Below are positions 18,676-28,618 of a stretch of 64,000 bases of DNA, one piece after another (position 1 is the first letter of the stretch; each line of letters opens with the position of its first letter). Origin of the DNA: Pseudomonas sp. (GTDB taxonomy: Bacteria; Pseudomonadota; Gammaproteobacteria; Pseudomonadales; Pseudomonadaceae); assembly GCF_030684895.1 (NCBI RefSeq), contig NZ_JAUXXP010000059.1, forward strand, positions 62,001 to 126,000, in the 5' to 3' direction. The notes beneath the pieces were generated by a model. That model was not told the origin of the DNA. It saw only the letters and a list, made by a program, of their open reading frames with translations, and ran no database searches. The translations under genes were made by a program, and so were the position numbers.

Positions 18676-19215
18676 TCAGCGTTCGCCTGCCAACCACTCG
18701 ATGGGCAGCTCATGCTGGCCGCGCTCATCGGTGACGAACAGTTCGCCGTCGCTGATCATCACGCTCCAGTTCAGCGAGCGCGGCATGTCCAGCGCCAGCT
18801 TGGCCAAGGCTTCCTGGTCGAGGGCGACGACGTTGATGTTTTTCAGGCTGCGCACGGGATCGAGCGCCTTGGTCTGCCAGACACGCAGATTACCGTAAGC
18901 CACCAGGCTGAATTTCTCGGTACGCCGCGAACACCAGGTCATGCGGTCGCTGTCCGGCTGGCCAACTTCGATCCAGTGCAGCACGCGATCATCCAGGCTC
19001 TTTTCCCACAACGCCGGTTCATCCACATCCGACAGGCCACGCCCAAACGCCAGGTGCTCGTGATAGAACAGACAGTAGGCCACCAACCTTGCCGCCAGGC
19101 GTTCTTCGGTTTCCGAAGGGTGCTTGGCCACAGTGAAACGCAGGTTTTCATAGACGCTGCGGTCCATGTCGGTGAGGTTCAGCTCGATTTTATAAGTGGT
19201 AGACGGCAGGGCCAT
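18676..19215 (-). CDS. yaeQ: YaeQ family protein
   Basis: 179 residues, the usual YaeQ length, starting MALPSTTYKIELNLTDMDRS. Conserved pieces include HPSETEERLAARLVAYCLFY, GRGLSDVDEPALWEKSLD and WIEVGQPDSDR. The YaeQ fold resembles PD-(D/E)XK nucleases, and E. coli YaeQ suppresses loss of RfaH, but no activity is established. An open frame of 30 more codons upstream is not protein-like. It lies 108 bases downstream of the helicase gene and could be the last member of the long operon, or separately transcribed. Confidence 0.92.
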   Translation of the reverse strand: MALPSTTYKIELNLTDMDRSVYENLRFTVAKHPSETEERLAARLVAYCLFYHEHLAFGRGLSDVDEPALWEKSLDDRVLHWIEVGQPDSDRMTWCSRRTEKFSLVAYGNLRVWQTKALDPVRSLKNINVVALDQEALAKLALDMPRSLNWSVMISDGELFVTDERGQHELPIEWLAGER

Positions 19216-19323
19216 GGACGGGGCTTCTTGACTATTCGGAAAGGCCGCAAGTCTACCCTGAATCCAGCCCGAGTGCCTTGAGCAGGGATGGATGGCCGCA
19301 GGCAAAGCCGCGCAGAAACGTTG

Positions 19324-22041
19324 CTACAAACGCTGTAACAGCGCCTGCAACGCCAACTCCGGCTCAAGCGTCCACAGGCCATAACTGAGCGGCAAGGTTT
19401 CCAGGCCGGCGCGGGCCAGAACCAGATAACGCTCCAGTTCGAGAAAGCCCTCGCCTTCACCGGGAAAACCGATCAGGTCGATGGCCAGGCACTTGTCGCC
19501 ACGCTGGCAGAAGATATCCAGCAGCAGCCCGGCCAACGGGTAACTGGTCCAGGTGCTGACACCCTGGGCGTGCAGCGCCGCGCAGACCTCGCGTTGAAAA
19601 GCGTCCTCCGCGGCCGCCGGCCGAGCGGCTGGCACGAACAGGCGAATGGATTCTAGATACCGACGCAGCAGGTGCTGGGCAGGCAACTGCTGTTCGTCGC
19701 CACTGAACAACAGCACCTGGCGCTCACGGGCGCGGGTGATGGCGACGTTAAACATATCCGCCCGATTGAGGTAGGCGGCGACCTGGGCACCACTGCCATG
19801 CATAGCGAAGCTGATGATCATCAGATCGCGCTCCTCGCCCTGAAAACCGTAGGGCGTGGCGATCAGCAGGCGAAACTCAGCCAGTTGCTCAAGCGACAGG
19901 GTGGCTGCGACCTGCTTACGAATCGCCTCGACCTGATCGCGCAACGGTGACAGCACGCCGATGCTGGGTTTAACCGGGCTGGTGGCATAGCGCGCCATAT
20001 GTTCACCGAGTAACGCCAACACCCGCGCCACCTCGGCCGGATTGATCCCATTGGCACCGCGCTCACCGCTCAGCCGTTCGAGCTGCAGGCTGTCGCAACC
20101 CTCCTGCCCCGGACGCTCTTTCATCACCCGCAAGCGGTTGGCATAGAACTGCTGGTTACTGAAGCGGATCAGCGCCGGACGACTGCGAAAGTGTTCATCG
20201 AGAAAGATCACCGCTTGCTGGTGGGCCAGTTGTACGCCCACTAGATCCAGCACGCTGTTGGCTCTATAGCTCCAGCGCTCACCCTGCTCGGCCGGCACGT
20301 GCGCGCGGCTGGCAAGGCGCGCCTCAGCGGCGATGGATAAAAACGAGATATGCCGCAACTGCCGCGCATCGCCCGCTACCACCGCGCGCTTGCAACGCTG
20401 GAAGGCCGGCAGCGCCGAGGCGATATCGCACTGGGTTGCCTCGTCCATCACCATCACATCGAACAAGCCGGCGCGCAGCGGTAGCATGCGATGCAACTCG
20501 TCGAGGGTCACCACCCAGATCGGGAACGCCGCCAACAAGCGCGCCGGGTCGATATCCTCGAACAGCGCCAACTGGCGCTGCGAGTTGCGCGCGCGGATCG
20601 CCTGGTTGTAATGCACGAAAGTCTGTCGATCCTTGGCCAACAAGCGCTGCAAGCCCAAGGCCCGGCGCGTATTCAGATAGTCGCGACTGAGGCGCTGACG
20701 ACGCTGCTGACATTCGCGCAGCTCATCAAGCAGCGCCCAAGGCCGCGCGCTGACGGCGATGCGCTGACGAACCCAGGGCACCTGCAACCAGCGCTGCCAG
20801 AAACTCAAGCTGCCGCGCTCGGCGCGCAACAGCAGGCGGCTCCAGGCCAGCGCTTGCTCGCCGCGTCGGCGAAAAGCCCGGCTCAAGCGTTGCTCGTTGC
20901 GTTGCAGGCTGCCGAGTTCGCGGCGCTGCTGGCGCTCGCCGCCCTCCTCGACTGTTTCGAGTTCGCCTTGCAGAGCCCGCGCCAGGCGTTCACGCAGCCC
21001 TTTGAGCTGACCCTGGCCGTCGCACTCCAGCACGCCGTCACGCAAGCCGAAATCGTCACGCAGCTTTTGCGCGATAACCCTCACCGCCTGTTCGCTGCGA
21101 CTGACCAGCAGCACGCTTTCGCCTTGCAGGTAGCGATCCAACGCCAGAGCAGCCAGGGTGTAGCTTTTGCCGGTGCCCGGCGGGCCACTGATCTGGCTCA
21201 AGGGATAGCGCGCGGCATTGGCCAATGCCCGACACTGGGCAGCGCTAAGTTGCGCCGGCAGATTCTCCGGTGAACTGACGGCAGCTTGATTCGCTGCCGG
21301 CGCCAGTTCACCAAGCAACTGCCGGAGTGGCGCCGACAGTTCGCTGGCCGTCTGCAATTGCTGCAATTCGTGGGCAATGCCACGGCTGCCGGTGCCGCGC
21401 GGCACCAGCGCGACCATGGCGGCAGACTGCAGCGAGAGACTGCGCCGACGCTGCGCCTTGTCCAGCACGGCAATATCGGCCAAAGCGGGAAAACCGGCCG
21501 CGGCAGCAACATCCGGAACCCGGGTATTAGCCACCACCCAGGACAACAGTTCGCCCAGGGCCAGGGTATCCAGCGGCTCGCTGGGCAACACCAGCCCGGC
21601 AAACGCATCCTGCTCTTCGCCGCCGAGCAAGCGCCGCAACAGCCGCCAGTTACCGTGGGGCTGCTGCAGGTCGATGGTCAGCAAATGGCTCTGCGCGTCG
21701 GCTGTGCGCTGCAGTCGGGCCTCGTAATAGAACAGCGGGCCGCAAACCGGGACGGCGGGCGCATCGGCCGAGGCCAGGCGTCCGCAAATCGGCAGCACGC
21801 CGTAGATCAGTTGCAGCTCGCGCTGATAGAGACTCTGTTGGCGCTCCAGCGCGGCGCCCAGTTGCGCATTCAACGGCAAGCTGAGCAAGCCACCACTGAG
21901 CAGCTCTTCGCGCCCGCCCAACCAGGCCCAGCGCTCGGCCGGCAACTTACTCAGGTTATCCAGATCCAGCTCGCGGCTGTCAGCCAGGTAGCAACTGCGG
22001 TAGAAGCCGATAAGCCGGTGAACGGGCGACGAATCGTCCAT
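19324..22041 (-). CDS. Superfamily 1 helicase (Upf1-like) with C-terminal nuclease-like region
   Basis: 905 residues. The middle and C-terminal half is an SF1 DNA/RNA helicase: motif I SGPPGTGKSYTLAALAL near residue 290, motif II VMDEATQCDIASALPAF near 530, GDARQLRHISF (motif III), and motifs V-VI in ATPYGFQGEERDLMIISFAM and NVAITRARERQVLLFSG near 770. A long basic helical insertion lies between motifs I and II. Residues 800-905 (REVCAALHAQGVSTWTSYPL, DIFCQRGDKCLAIDL) resemble the restriction-endonuclease-like tails of such helicases, but the catalytic set is not certain. ATG 22041 overlaps the PLD gene stop as TGATG; an ATG eight codons earlier is possible. The substrate is unknown. Confidence 0.85.
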   Translation of the reverse strand: MDDSSPVHRLIGFYRSCYLADSRELDLDNLSKLPAERWAWLGGREELLSGGLLSLPLNAQLGAALERQQSLYQRELQLIYGVLPICGRLASADAPAVPVCGPLFYYEARLQRTADAQSHLLTIDLQQPHGNWRLLRRLLGGEEQDAFAGLVLPSEPLDTLALGELLSWVVANTRVPDVAAAAGFPALADIAVLDKAQRRRSLSLQSAAMVALVPRGTGSRGIAHELQQLQTASELSAPLRQLLGELAPAANQAAVSSPENLPAQLSAAQCRALANAARYPLSQISGPPGTGKSYTLAALALDRYLQGESVLLVSRSEQAVRVIAQKLRDDFGLRDGVLECDGQGQLKGLRERLARALQGELETVEEGGERQQRRELGSLQRNEQRLSRAFRRRGEQALAWSRLLLRAERGSLSFWQRWLQVPWVRQRIAVSARPWALLDELRECQQRRQRLSRDYLNTRRALGLQRLLAKDRQTFVHYNQAIRARNSQRQLALFEDIDPARLLAAFPIWVVTLDELHRMLPLRAGLFDVMVMDEATQCDIASALPAFQRCKRAVVAGDARQLRHISFLSIAAEARLASRAHVPAEQGERWSYRANSVLDLVGVQLAHQQAVIFLDEHFRSRPALIRFSNQQFYANRLRVMKERPGQEGCDSLQLERLSGERGANGINPAEVARVLALLGEHMARYATSPVKPSIGVLSPLRDQVEAIRKQVAATLSLEQLAEFRLLIATPYGFQGEERDLMIISFAMHGSGAQVAAYLNRADMFNVAITRARERQVLLFSGDEQQLPAQHLLRRYLESIRLFVPAARPAAAEDAFQREVCAALHAQGVSTWTSYPLAGLLLDIFCQRGDKCLAIDLIGFPGEGEGFLELERYLVLARAGLETLPLSYGLWTLEPELALQALLQRL

Positions 22042-22727
22042 CAGTTGTCCCGGTAGCGTGCCCACAGGCTTTCAAACTCGCGGCTAAAGGCCGTCAGCAG
22101 CTGCGGATTGTCGACCACCATAAAGTTCTCCTCGTTGCTGGTGCTGGCACTACGGGTCCAGTTGAAGCTACCGTTAAGCAGCAGGCGACCGTCGAACAGG
22201 GCGAATTTGTGGTGCATATGAAAGGGGCCAGAATCAATGCGTAGCGGCACGCCCTTGTCGCGCAGCCACTGTACATCGCTGCCGGCATCGAACTGCTTTT
22301 CGTTGTCGCTGATCACCCGCACCGCTATACCACGCTGATGGCAGGCGAGGATTTCTTCGCTAAGTGGGTCGTCGGAGATGGTGTAAACGCAGATATCCAC
22401 CGTCTTGCGTGCCTGCCGGCAGAGTTCGCGGATCTTCCGCCGGCAGTCCTCGCCGGGGCTGAAATGGGCGCTGGCCAGGTTGCTGGTGGGCGCGATATTG
22501 GCGTCCAGGGTCTTGATCACCTGTTCCAGCCACTTCAGCGCCGGCTCGGCATTCTCCGGCTGGCGCATCAGCTCACGTACTAGAGCGAAGGCGCGGTTGC
22601 GCATATAACGCACCTGCTCGGGGCTCAGCTCGCTACCAAGCTGGCGCAGCTCATCGCGCTCCTCATTGCTCAGGCGCAGGTCGGCCAGACTGTCACGCAA
22701 CTGCTGATCGAGACGATTGAAATCCAT
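22041..22727 (-). CDS. PLD-fold nuclease-like protein (single HKD motif)
   Basis: 228 residues. A charged helical N-terminus (1-80) precedes a single phospholipase D domain. The active-site motif HxKx4D is His172-Lys174-Asp179 (MHHKFALFDG), followed by LLLNGSFNWTRSA. The preceding strand is TVDICVYTISDDPLSEEIL. One-HKD proteins of this type (Nuc, Zucchini/mitoPLD) act as dimers, usually on nucleic acid and sometimes on phospholipid. ATG 22727 directly abuts the rhomboid stop codon, with AAGGAGG five bases upstream. The stop overlaps the helicase start. No export signal is seen, so it should be cytoplasmic. Confidence 0.87.
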   Translation of the reverse strand: MDFNRLDQQLRDSLADLRLSNEERDELRQLGSELSPEQVRYMRNRAFALVRELMRQPENAEPALKWLEQVIKTLDANIAPTSNLASAHFSPGEDCRRKIRELCRQARKTVDICVYTISDDPLSEEILACHQRGIAVRVISDNEKQFDAGSDVQWLRDKGVPLRIDSGPFHMHHKFALFDGRLLLNGSFNWTRSASTSNEENFMVVDNPQLLTAFSREFESLWARYRDN

Positions 22728-23288
22728 TTAACCTCCTTGTCGTGCGCGCGGCGTGTAGCGCCAGGCCGCATAGAGCCCACCGCAGAGCGCGCCGGCCAGA
22801 TGATACTCAAATGAAACGCCTTGCTGCGGCAGCAAACCGAAGACCCAGCCGCCATGCAGAAAGAACACCAGCACCGCCAACAGCAGGTCCAGCCAGCTAC
22901 GGCGAAACCAGGCCCGCGCCAGCAGCAGCGCCCACAGCCCGAACAACCAGCCGCTGGCGCCGACATGGATACCTTGGCGGCCGAACAGCCAGACCAACAG
23001 CCCACTGCCGAGGATGATAAACAGGCTGGCCTGGATAAAGTCGCGGCGTGATTCGAGCAGTGCCAGCAGTCCCAGCACCAACAGGCCGCTCAGGTTGCTC
23101 AACAGATGCATCCAGCCGCCATGCAGCCAGGGCGCAAACAGCACGCCCGGCAATGACTCAAGCCGGCGCGGGATCACGCCCCAGAGATTCAGGCTGTAAC
23201 CACTCAGGCTGTTGCCCAGCTGCAGCACCAGCATCAGTGCGGCGATGCCCAGCAACAGCTGCACGCGCGGCAACAGCCCGGCCTTCAT
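22728..23288 (-). CDS. Rhomboid-family intramembrane serine protease
   Basis: 186 residues with about six membrane helices. The catalytic pair is Ser112 in the GASG motif (IHVGASGWLFG) and His163 (FEYHLAGALCGG). The upstream HxxxN of helix 2 is also present as His61-Asn65 (WMHLLSNLSG). This is the small rhomboid form without cytosolic domains. Its start overlaps the stop of the AAA+ gene by four bases (ATGA), so it is translationally coupled. Substrates would be single-pass or loosely anchored membrane proteins. The flotillin and YqiJ proteins of the same operon are obvious candidates to test. Confidence 0.92.
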   Translation of the reverse strand: MKAGLLPRVQLLLGIAALMLVLQLGNSLSGYSLNLWGVIPRRLESLPGVLFAPWLHGGWMHLLSNLSGLLVLGLLALLESRRDFIQASLFIILGSGLLVWLFGRQGIHVGASGWLFGLWALLLARAWFRRSWLDLLLAVLVFFLHGGWVFGLLPQQGVSFEYHLAGALCGGLYAAWRYTPRARQGG

Positions 23289-26200
23289 GGCGTTTCGCTT
23301 TCACTGTCGCCAGCCAGGCGCTGTTCATGGCCCAATTGCTCGCCCAGATCACGCAGCTGGGTGGAGATTTCCAGCATGCGGTTGTGGGTGCGCAGGTCGA
23401 TATCGATTTTCTTGTCCATGGCGTTGATCAACGGCAAAAAGCTGTTCTGCAGGCTATCGGCCAGGCTTTCCAGCACCTTCTGCACGGCCGGTTGTGGCGG
23501 TGTAATCACCTCCACCTGCGGGCGCAGCTTGCCTAGATTATCCAACCCGGCGAGCAGTTCGGCCCAGGGAATCGTCGGCGCGGCGGGTTGTTCACCCGGC
23601 GCCAGTTTGGCCAGGCCGCGCACACCCTCGACCAGATCATTAAGCTGCGCCACCACCCGGCCACCGACATCGCTGTCGCTGCCGCCCATGGCCTTGTTGC
23701 GCATAAAGTCGCGTTTGATCTGCGCCCAGCGCTCGGCCTGCACGTCGGTCATATTGCCGCGCAGTTCGGCAAGCTTAAGCAGGTTTTCCTCGGCGCCGGT
23801 GGTGAGCAGCTGGGATTCGCCCTGGTAGTGATCGGCGATCAGTTGCAGTACCTCGGTATCGTTCATCACTGAACTGATCTTCTCCGCCATCTTGTTCATA
23901 TTGCGGTAGCTGCCCTGCAACTTGAACGGCGGCTCCGTGCGGTATTGATCGGCCTGGGCGGCGCTGGCGATGTACTGCTGGTTGACCCGGCCGACCACAT
24001 CGCGCACCTGCATCAGACGCTGCAGGGTGGTGACGATTTCATTGACCTCCGCGCCGCTGTAGCTGTGGCTCAGTTCGTTGGCAGAGAACGGCTTGCCCTC
24101 GGCCTTGGCGACAAAGCGATAGACATCGGCCATCTCGCGGGTGGCCAGCGGCGCCAGCACCGGGTTGGAGGTCAGGCCGTTCTCGATATAGCTCAGGGCG
24201 AAGGCTTCCTGCATACCGCCCAGGGTGTCGCCGAGGTTATAGATATCGGCGCGGTTGGCCAGCATATCCGGGATCTTGAACACGTCACCGGACTCGGTAT
24301 AGGGGTTGCCCGACATGATCACGCAGAACTTGCGCCCACGCATATCGTAGGTGCGGGTGCGGCCCTTCCACACGCCTTCAATACGGCGGGTGCCATCACA
24401 GAGCGAGATAAATTTCTGCAGGAATTCCGGGTGGGTGTGCTGAATATCGTCGAGATAGAGCATCACGTTGTTGCCCATCTCCAGCGCCAGGTTGAGCTTT
24501 TCCAGCTCCTGGCGTGAAGTGGCGTCCGGCGCCTGGGCTGGGTCCAGGGAACGCACTTCGTGGCCCAACGCCGGGCCGTTGATCTTCATAAAGATCAGCC
24601 CCAGGCGATGGGCGACATACTCCATCAGGGTGGTTTTGCCGTAGCCGGGCGGCGAAATCAGCATCAGCAGGCCGGAGAGGTCCGAGCGACGGTTCTCCCC
24701 GGCGGTGCCCATCTGCTTGGCCAGGTTGTCGCCAATCACGCCCAAGTAAACATCGTTGATCAGCTTGTTACGCACAAAGGAGCTAAGCGGCTTGGGCTTG
24801 AACTCATTGAGCCGCAGGGCCTCGCGCTCGCGCACCACCACGTCCTGGCGCAATGCCTGGTAGCGCTGCAAACCGGGCAGGAACTGCTCGCGATGCACGC
24901 GCAGGCGGGCGAAGAAGTCGTCCACTGCCAGTATCAGTTGCCGTTCGCCGATCCGTGGGTGTTCGCCCATCAGTTCCTTGACGGTAAAGCGCAGGTCCAC
25001 CTCGGTGATGCGCTTGGCCACGTCCTCGGCAAGCAAAGCCAGGGCCACACCCTCGGGCACATAGGCACTGAGCGCGGCGAATTCGTCTGCCGCGCAAAGG
25101 CCGCGCAACCAGTTCTCCACCAGCGCCCATTGCGCCGCCGGGCGTTCGTGCAGTTGCGTCAGGGTTTGCTGATACACATCCCACATATGCGCGGCCTGCA
25201 AGCGCACCTGCAAGCCGGCGAGCAGCTCACGAGCGTATTTGCTGAAGACCAACTCGATACGCTCGGCGGCCAGCTCCTGCACCAGGTATTCCGCAGCCTC
25301 GGCCAACGCCGCAGGACTTAGCTGCATACCCTGCTCGGCGATGTAGCCGGCCATGGCATCGGCTATTTCCGCCTGCAGCTGCAGCAGGCTGTCGCGCTGG
25401 CCGAACAGTTGCTGGATATGCCGGGCGCTACGCGCACGCTGCGGCCACTGCTTGGCCTCGTCGCGGCGCTGCACCTGGCTCCAAAAGAAGCTGGCGAAAC
25501 CACGCGGCAAGGCGCCGTAGCTGAGCAGCCCGGCGCTGTCGCGCAGCGGCAGCAACTGGGCGAGGATCAGCGCCGCATCGTGGTCGTGGATGCCCTTCTC
25601 GTAGCCTTCCTTGTAGCGCGGCGCAGCGAAGTCGCGAATGCTTTTGACCAGCGCCTCCGGCTGGGCCAGCTGTTGTTTGAGCAGGTCCAGGCTAAGGCCA
25701 TCGCGTCCGGCATCGGCGGCGGCCAGCACTTCGCCGGCCAGGTATTCGGCGCGGTAGAGGGTGGCGGATTCGGACTCCAGAGATACCTGCCAATAGTCGC
25801 GCAGCGCTTCCAGCTCGGCGTTCTGCAGCGGCTCGAGGAATTCGGTACCGGTGAGATGCAGGTAAAGCTGATCGCCGCGCGGCATCAGGGTCAGGTCCAG
25901 CTCCTGAGTGTTGACGCTAAAGCGATGGCGCGGACCGAGCTTGATGACGTTGCCGCCCTCTTCAAACAGCTCACTCTTGTCGCGCAGGCTGCGCACCGCC
26001 TGATCGCGGGCGGCCTTGAGGCGCGACTCGACATCCTCGGCCTTGACGCTGTCCTTCAGCTCGCGCAGGCGCTCGGCCAGTTCGCGCAGCTTGAGAATCA
26101 ACGGATCGGAAGCGAAGAAGGCGTTCAGCTCATCCGGCTGGGTCAGGCGTGCGGTGCGCCGACCGAGGCTTTCCAGAATCCGCCGCGCGGCGTCGAGCAG

Positions 26201-28540
26201 GCCCTGGGCCTTGCGCTGACGTTCATCGAGCAGCGCCTGTTTGTGCGCCTCGAAGGTTTCCAGCAACTCTTCGCGCTTGGCCAGAATGTCACTGAGGAAC
26301 TGTTCCTGATCGCCGAACTGACTCTCCAGCTCTTCGAGCTGTACCAACAGGCGCGATAGTTGTTCGTCGCAGCGCTCCGGGTCCTGGGCCATGGCCAGCG
26401 CGTTGGTGATGCCCTGGCAGAACAGTTTGAACTGGGCGCCGAACTGCGCCACGGTTTCTGCCGAACCCAGGCCCTTGCGCCGCTGCTCGGCACGGGCCTT
26501 GGCCTGGTTAAGACGGGCATAGACTTCAGAAATCGACTCGACGATCGCGGTACGCTGGGTGGCGTCGTCGATTGGCAGCGAGGCCATCAGGCTGGAGAGC
26601 ATATCCAGATTGCCGGCCATAGCCTGCAGCGCCACCAGTGGCTCATTAAGTTGGCTGACGGTTTCGGCTTTCTGCGCCTGGGCGTCGAGCTGGGCCAGTT
26701 GCTGCACATAGGGCTGCAGCGCCGCCTGGCTGGCGAGGAAGGACGAGGTGGCGGCTGCGACCTGCTCCTGAGCAGCAAGCAACTCGGTTTCCATGGCGTC
26801 GATACGCGCCACATCGATATAGCGGTAATCACGAATGGTTAGCAGTTGGCCGCGCTGGGCATTGATGCCGTTGAGCGCATCAACAAAGTGCTGCACCTCG
26901 CCCCAGCTATCGATCAGCAGGCCGGAGAGCAGCGCCTGCTGGCGGGTTTCGGCCTCGGCCATCGCGCGGCCCGATTGCTGACGGATGCTCTCGACTTTCT
27001 CGAACTCGTCGAGCACCAGCTCGCCGGTGGCGGCGATCTCGCGCAGCAGTGGCGCCATGCCCTGGCACTGGGCATCGCCTAGCCAGTGGTAGACGTCGAA
27101 CAAGCGGCGGGTGTTCTGGCACAGCTGGGTGTAGCGCTGCACCGAAACTTCCGGCGTCTCGATCTCGCGGCTAAGGCCCAGCAGGTCAGAGACGCCGCGC
27201 ACCAGCTCAGCATTGCCGATGCGCCCGAAGAAACCGCTGCGCACCGGTTGGCGGGCGGCGAAATCATCGCTGCAGAACGGCGTCTGCCAGATCTGCATCG
27301 GGTGGATACGCGTCGGCTCCGTGCCTTCGGCGGCGAAAATCACCATGCGCCCGTCTTCCAGGCGCGCGTAGCCGTGGCCGAAGATCGGGTTGTGCAGCTG
27401 GCGGTTGATCATGTTGTAGGTGAACAGCGCCGAGCGGCCTTCTTCCGGGTGGTAGAAGATGTACTGCACGTCCTCGCCATTGGGCGAGCGCACCGCGCGC
27501 TTGAAGCGCATGCCGCCCATGGGTTGCTCGAATGCCTTGGACTCGCCGTTCTGCAGGTAGTAGCCACCGGGGAAGATGATGCCGTGGTCTTCCGGCAGCT
27601 GCACGCAGGCCAGGCCGATGGCATCGATGCGTTCAACCTTGCGCGTCAGGCTGTTGAACACCAGGTAGCGCCACTGTTCTTCGCGGTACGGCAGGATTTT
27701 CAGCAGGATCAGGCTGCCAAGTTTGGCGTACTCGATCTGCGCGTCGTCCAGCGACTGGGTCTTGTCCAGCACTGCCTCGCGGTAGATGCCCAGGCCGTCC
27801 TCGGTGTTGTTCTCAACCTTGACCGTGAGGTCGCCGCCGATGGTCTCGACGAAGATGGTGTCGAGGATATTCATATGCGGATGGCGGCCGTTAACCACCA
27901 TCTCGCGGGATGTCTTTTGCCATTCAAAATCGAACGGCGCCGGCAGCGCTATATCGCGCTCGCCGCGGTTATCGATATAGCGAACCTCTTTGCCGTCGAG
28001 GGAAATTGACCAGCGGAACACCCGGATATCGCTGATTCGCTCGCCGATCTGGAAGCTGGCCAGCAGCTTGCCGTCGCGCACCAGCAATTGCAGCAGGCGG
28101 GTGTTCTTGTAATAGGTGTAGAGCTCGTTGAAGTCGTTAACAAAGCTGCTCTGCCCGAGAAAGCTGTCAGCCAGCGCCACGCTCTCGGCTTCATAGCCTT
28201 CGTCCTGCTCGCTCAGGCGATACAGGGAGAACACGTCCTCGACGCGGGTTTCCTTTTTCAGGCCAAGGAACACGTTGTAGCCGAACAGCAGGTTCTCGCC
28301 GACCTGGACGATATCGCGCGCCGTGCAGTTGTTCTCGGTGCGGATACGTACCCGCCCGACCACTTCCATCTGGCTGCTGCCGAACTCCTGCAAACGCTGA
28401 GCGTTCAGCGCCTCGGTGGTCTGGCGCAGGCGCAGGCCTTGCTCCTGCAGGCGCTTGTGCAGCACCTCGTAGGCGCCGCCTTCAGCGACCGCCTTGTCCA
28501 ATACGTCCTGTGGCTGGCTAGGGGCTTGCGAGTCCGACAT
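23285..28540 (-). CDS. Giant AAA+ ATPase ('DNA repair ATPase' type, DUF3686-like N-terminus)
   Basis: About 1751 residues. The first 450 are beta-rich (VGENLLFGYNVFLGLKKETR, FPGGYYLQNGES) and resemble what I recall as DUF3686, a region found with AAA domains. Residues about 480-880 form long coiled coils. Near residue 1290 an AAA+ ATPase begins: Walker A SPPGYGKTTLMEYVA, Walker B NNVMLYLDDIQH, then GRKFCVIMSGNPYTESGDV. A helical tail follows. There is no membrane segment. The 'DNA repair' label is inherited annotation; the membrane-protein neighbours suggest remodelling of a membrane complex instead. Start: AGGA lies eight bases before ATG 28540; an ATG at 28549 would add three residues. Confidence 0.85.
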   Translation of the reverse strand: MSDSQAPSQPQDVLDKAVAEGGAYEVLHKRLQEQGLRLRQTTEALNAQRLQEFGSSQMEVVGRVRIRTENNCTARDIVQVGENLLFGYNVFLGLKKETRVEDVFSLYRLSEQDEGYEAESVALADSFLGQSSFVNDFNELYTYYKNTRLLQLLVRDGKLLASFQIGERISDIRVFRWSISLDGKEVRYIDNRGERDIALPAPFDFEWQKTSREMVVNGRHPHMNILDTIFVETIGGDLTVKVENNTEDGLGIYREAVLDKTQSLDDAQIEYAKLGSLILLKILPYREEQWRYLVFNSLTRKVERIDAIGLACVQLPEDHGIIFPGGYYLQNGESKAFEQPMGGMRFKRAVRSPNGEDVQYIFYHPEEGRSALFTYNMINRQLHNPIFGHGYARLEDGRMVIFAAEGTEPTRIHPMQIWQTPFCSDDFAARQPVRSGFFGRIGNAELVRGVSDLLGLSREIETPEVSVQRYTQLCQNTRRLFDVYHWLGDAQCQGMAPLLREIAATGELVLDEFEKVESIRQQSGRAMAEAETRQQALLSGLLIDSWGEVQHFVDALNGINAQRGQLLTIRDYRYIDVARIDAMETELLAAQEQVAAATSSFLASQAALQPYVQQLAQLDAQAQKAETVSQLNEPLVALQAMAGNLDMLSSLMASLPIDDATQRTAIVESISEVYARLNQAKARAEQRRKGLGSAETVAQFGAQFKLFCQGITNALAMAQDPERCDEQLSRLLVQLEELESQFGDQEQFLSDILAKREELLETFEAHKQALLDERQRKAQGLLDAARRILESLGRRTARLTQPDELNAFFASDPLILKLRELAERLRELKDSVKAEDVESRLKAARDQAVRSLRDKSELFEEGGNVIKLGPRHRFSVNTQELDLTLMPRGDQLYLHLTGTEFLEPLQNAELEALRDYWQVSLESESATLYRAEYLAGEVLAAADAGRDGLSLDLLKQQLAQPEALVKSIRDFAAPRYKEGYEKGIHDHDAALILAQLLPLRDSAGLLSYGALPRGFASFFWSQVQRRDEAKQWPQRARSARHIQQLFGQRDSLLQLQAEIADAMAGYIAEQGMQLSPAALAEAAEYLVQELAAERIELVFSKYARELLAGLQVRLQAAHMWDVYQQTLTQLHERPAAQWALVENWLRGLCAADEFAALSAYVPEGVALALLAEDVAKRITEVDLRFTVKELMGEHPRIGERQLILAVDDFFARLRVHREQFLPGLQRYQALRQDVVVREREALRLNEFKPKPLSSFVRNKLINDVYLGVIGDNLAKQMGTAGENRRSDLSGLLMLISPPGYGKTTLMEYVAHRLGLIFMKINGPALGHEVRSLDPAQAPDATSRQELEKLNLALEMGNNVMLYLDDIQHTHPEFLQKFISLCDGTRRIEGVWKGRTRTYDMRGRKFCVIMSGNPYTESGDVFKIPDMLANRADIYNLGDTLGGMQEAFALSYIENGLTSNPVLAPLATREMADVYRFVAKAEGKPFSANELSHSYSGAEVNEIVTTLQRLMQVRDVVGRVNQQYIASAAQADQYRTEPPFKLQGSYRNMNKMAEKISSVMNDTEVLQLIADHYQGESQLLTTGAEENLLKLAELRGNMTDVQAERWAQIKRDFMRNKAMGGSDSDVGGRVVAQLNDLVEGVRGLAKLAPGEQPAAPTIPWAELLAGLDNLGKLRPQVEVITPPQPAVQKVLESLADSLQNSFLPLINAMDKKIDIDLRTHNRMLEISTQLRDLGEQLGHEQRLAGDSESETP

Positions 28541-28618
28541 CGTGGTCATCCTGAATCTGCGGCGTCTTCAACCAAACAGCGCCCTGCCAAGCAGGGGCTT
28601 GTACGGAAATGCGGGAGC

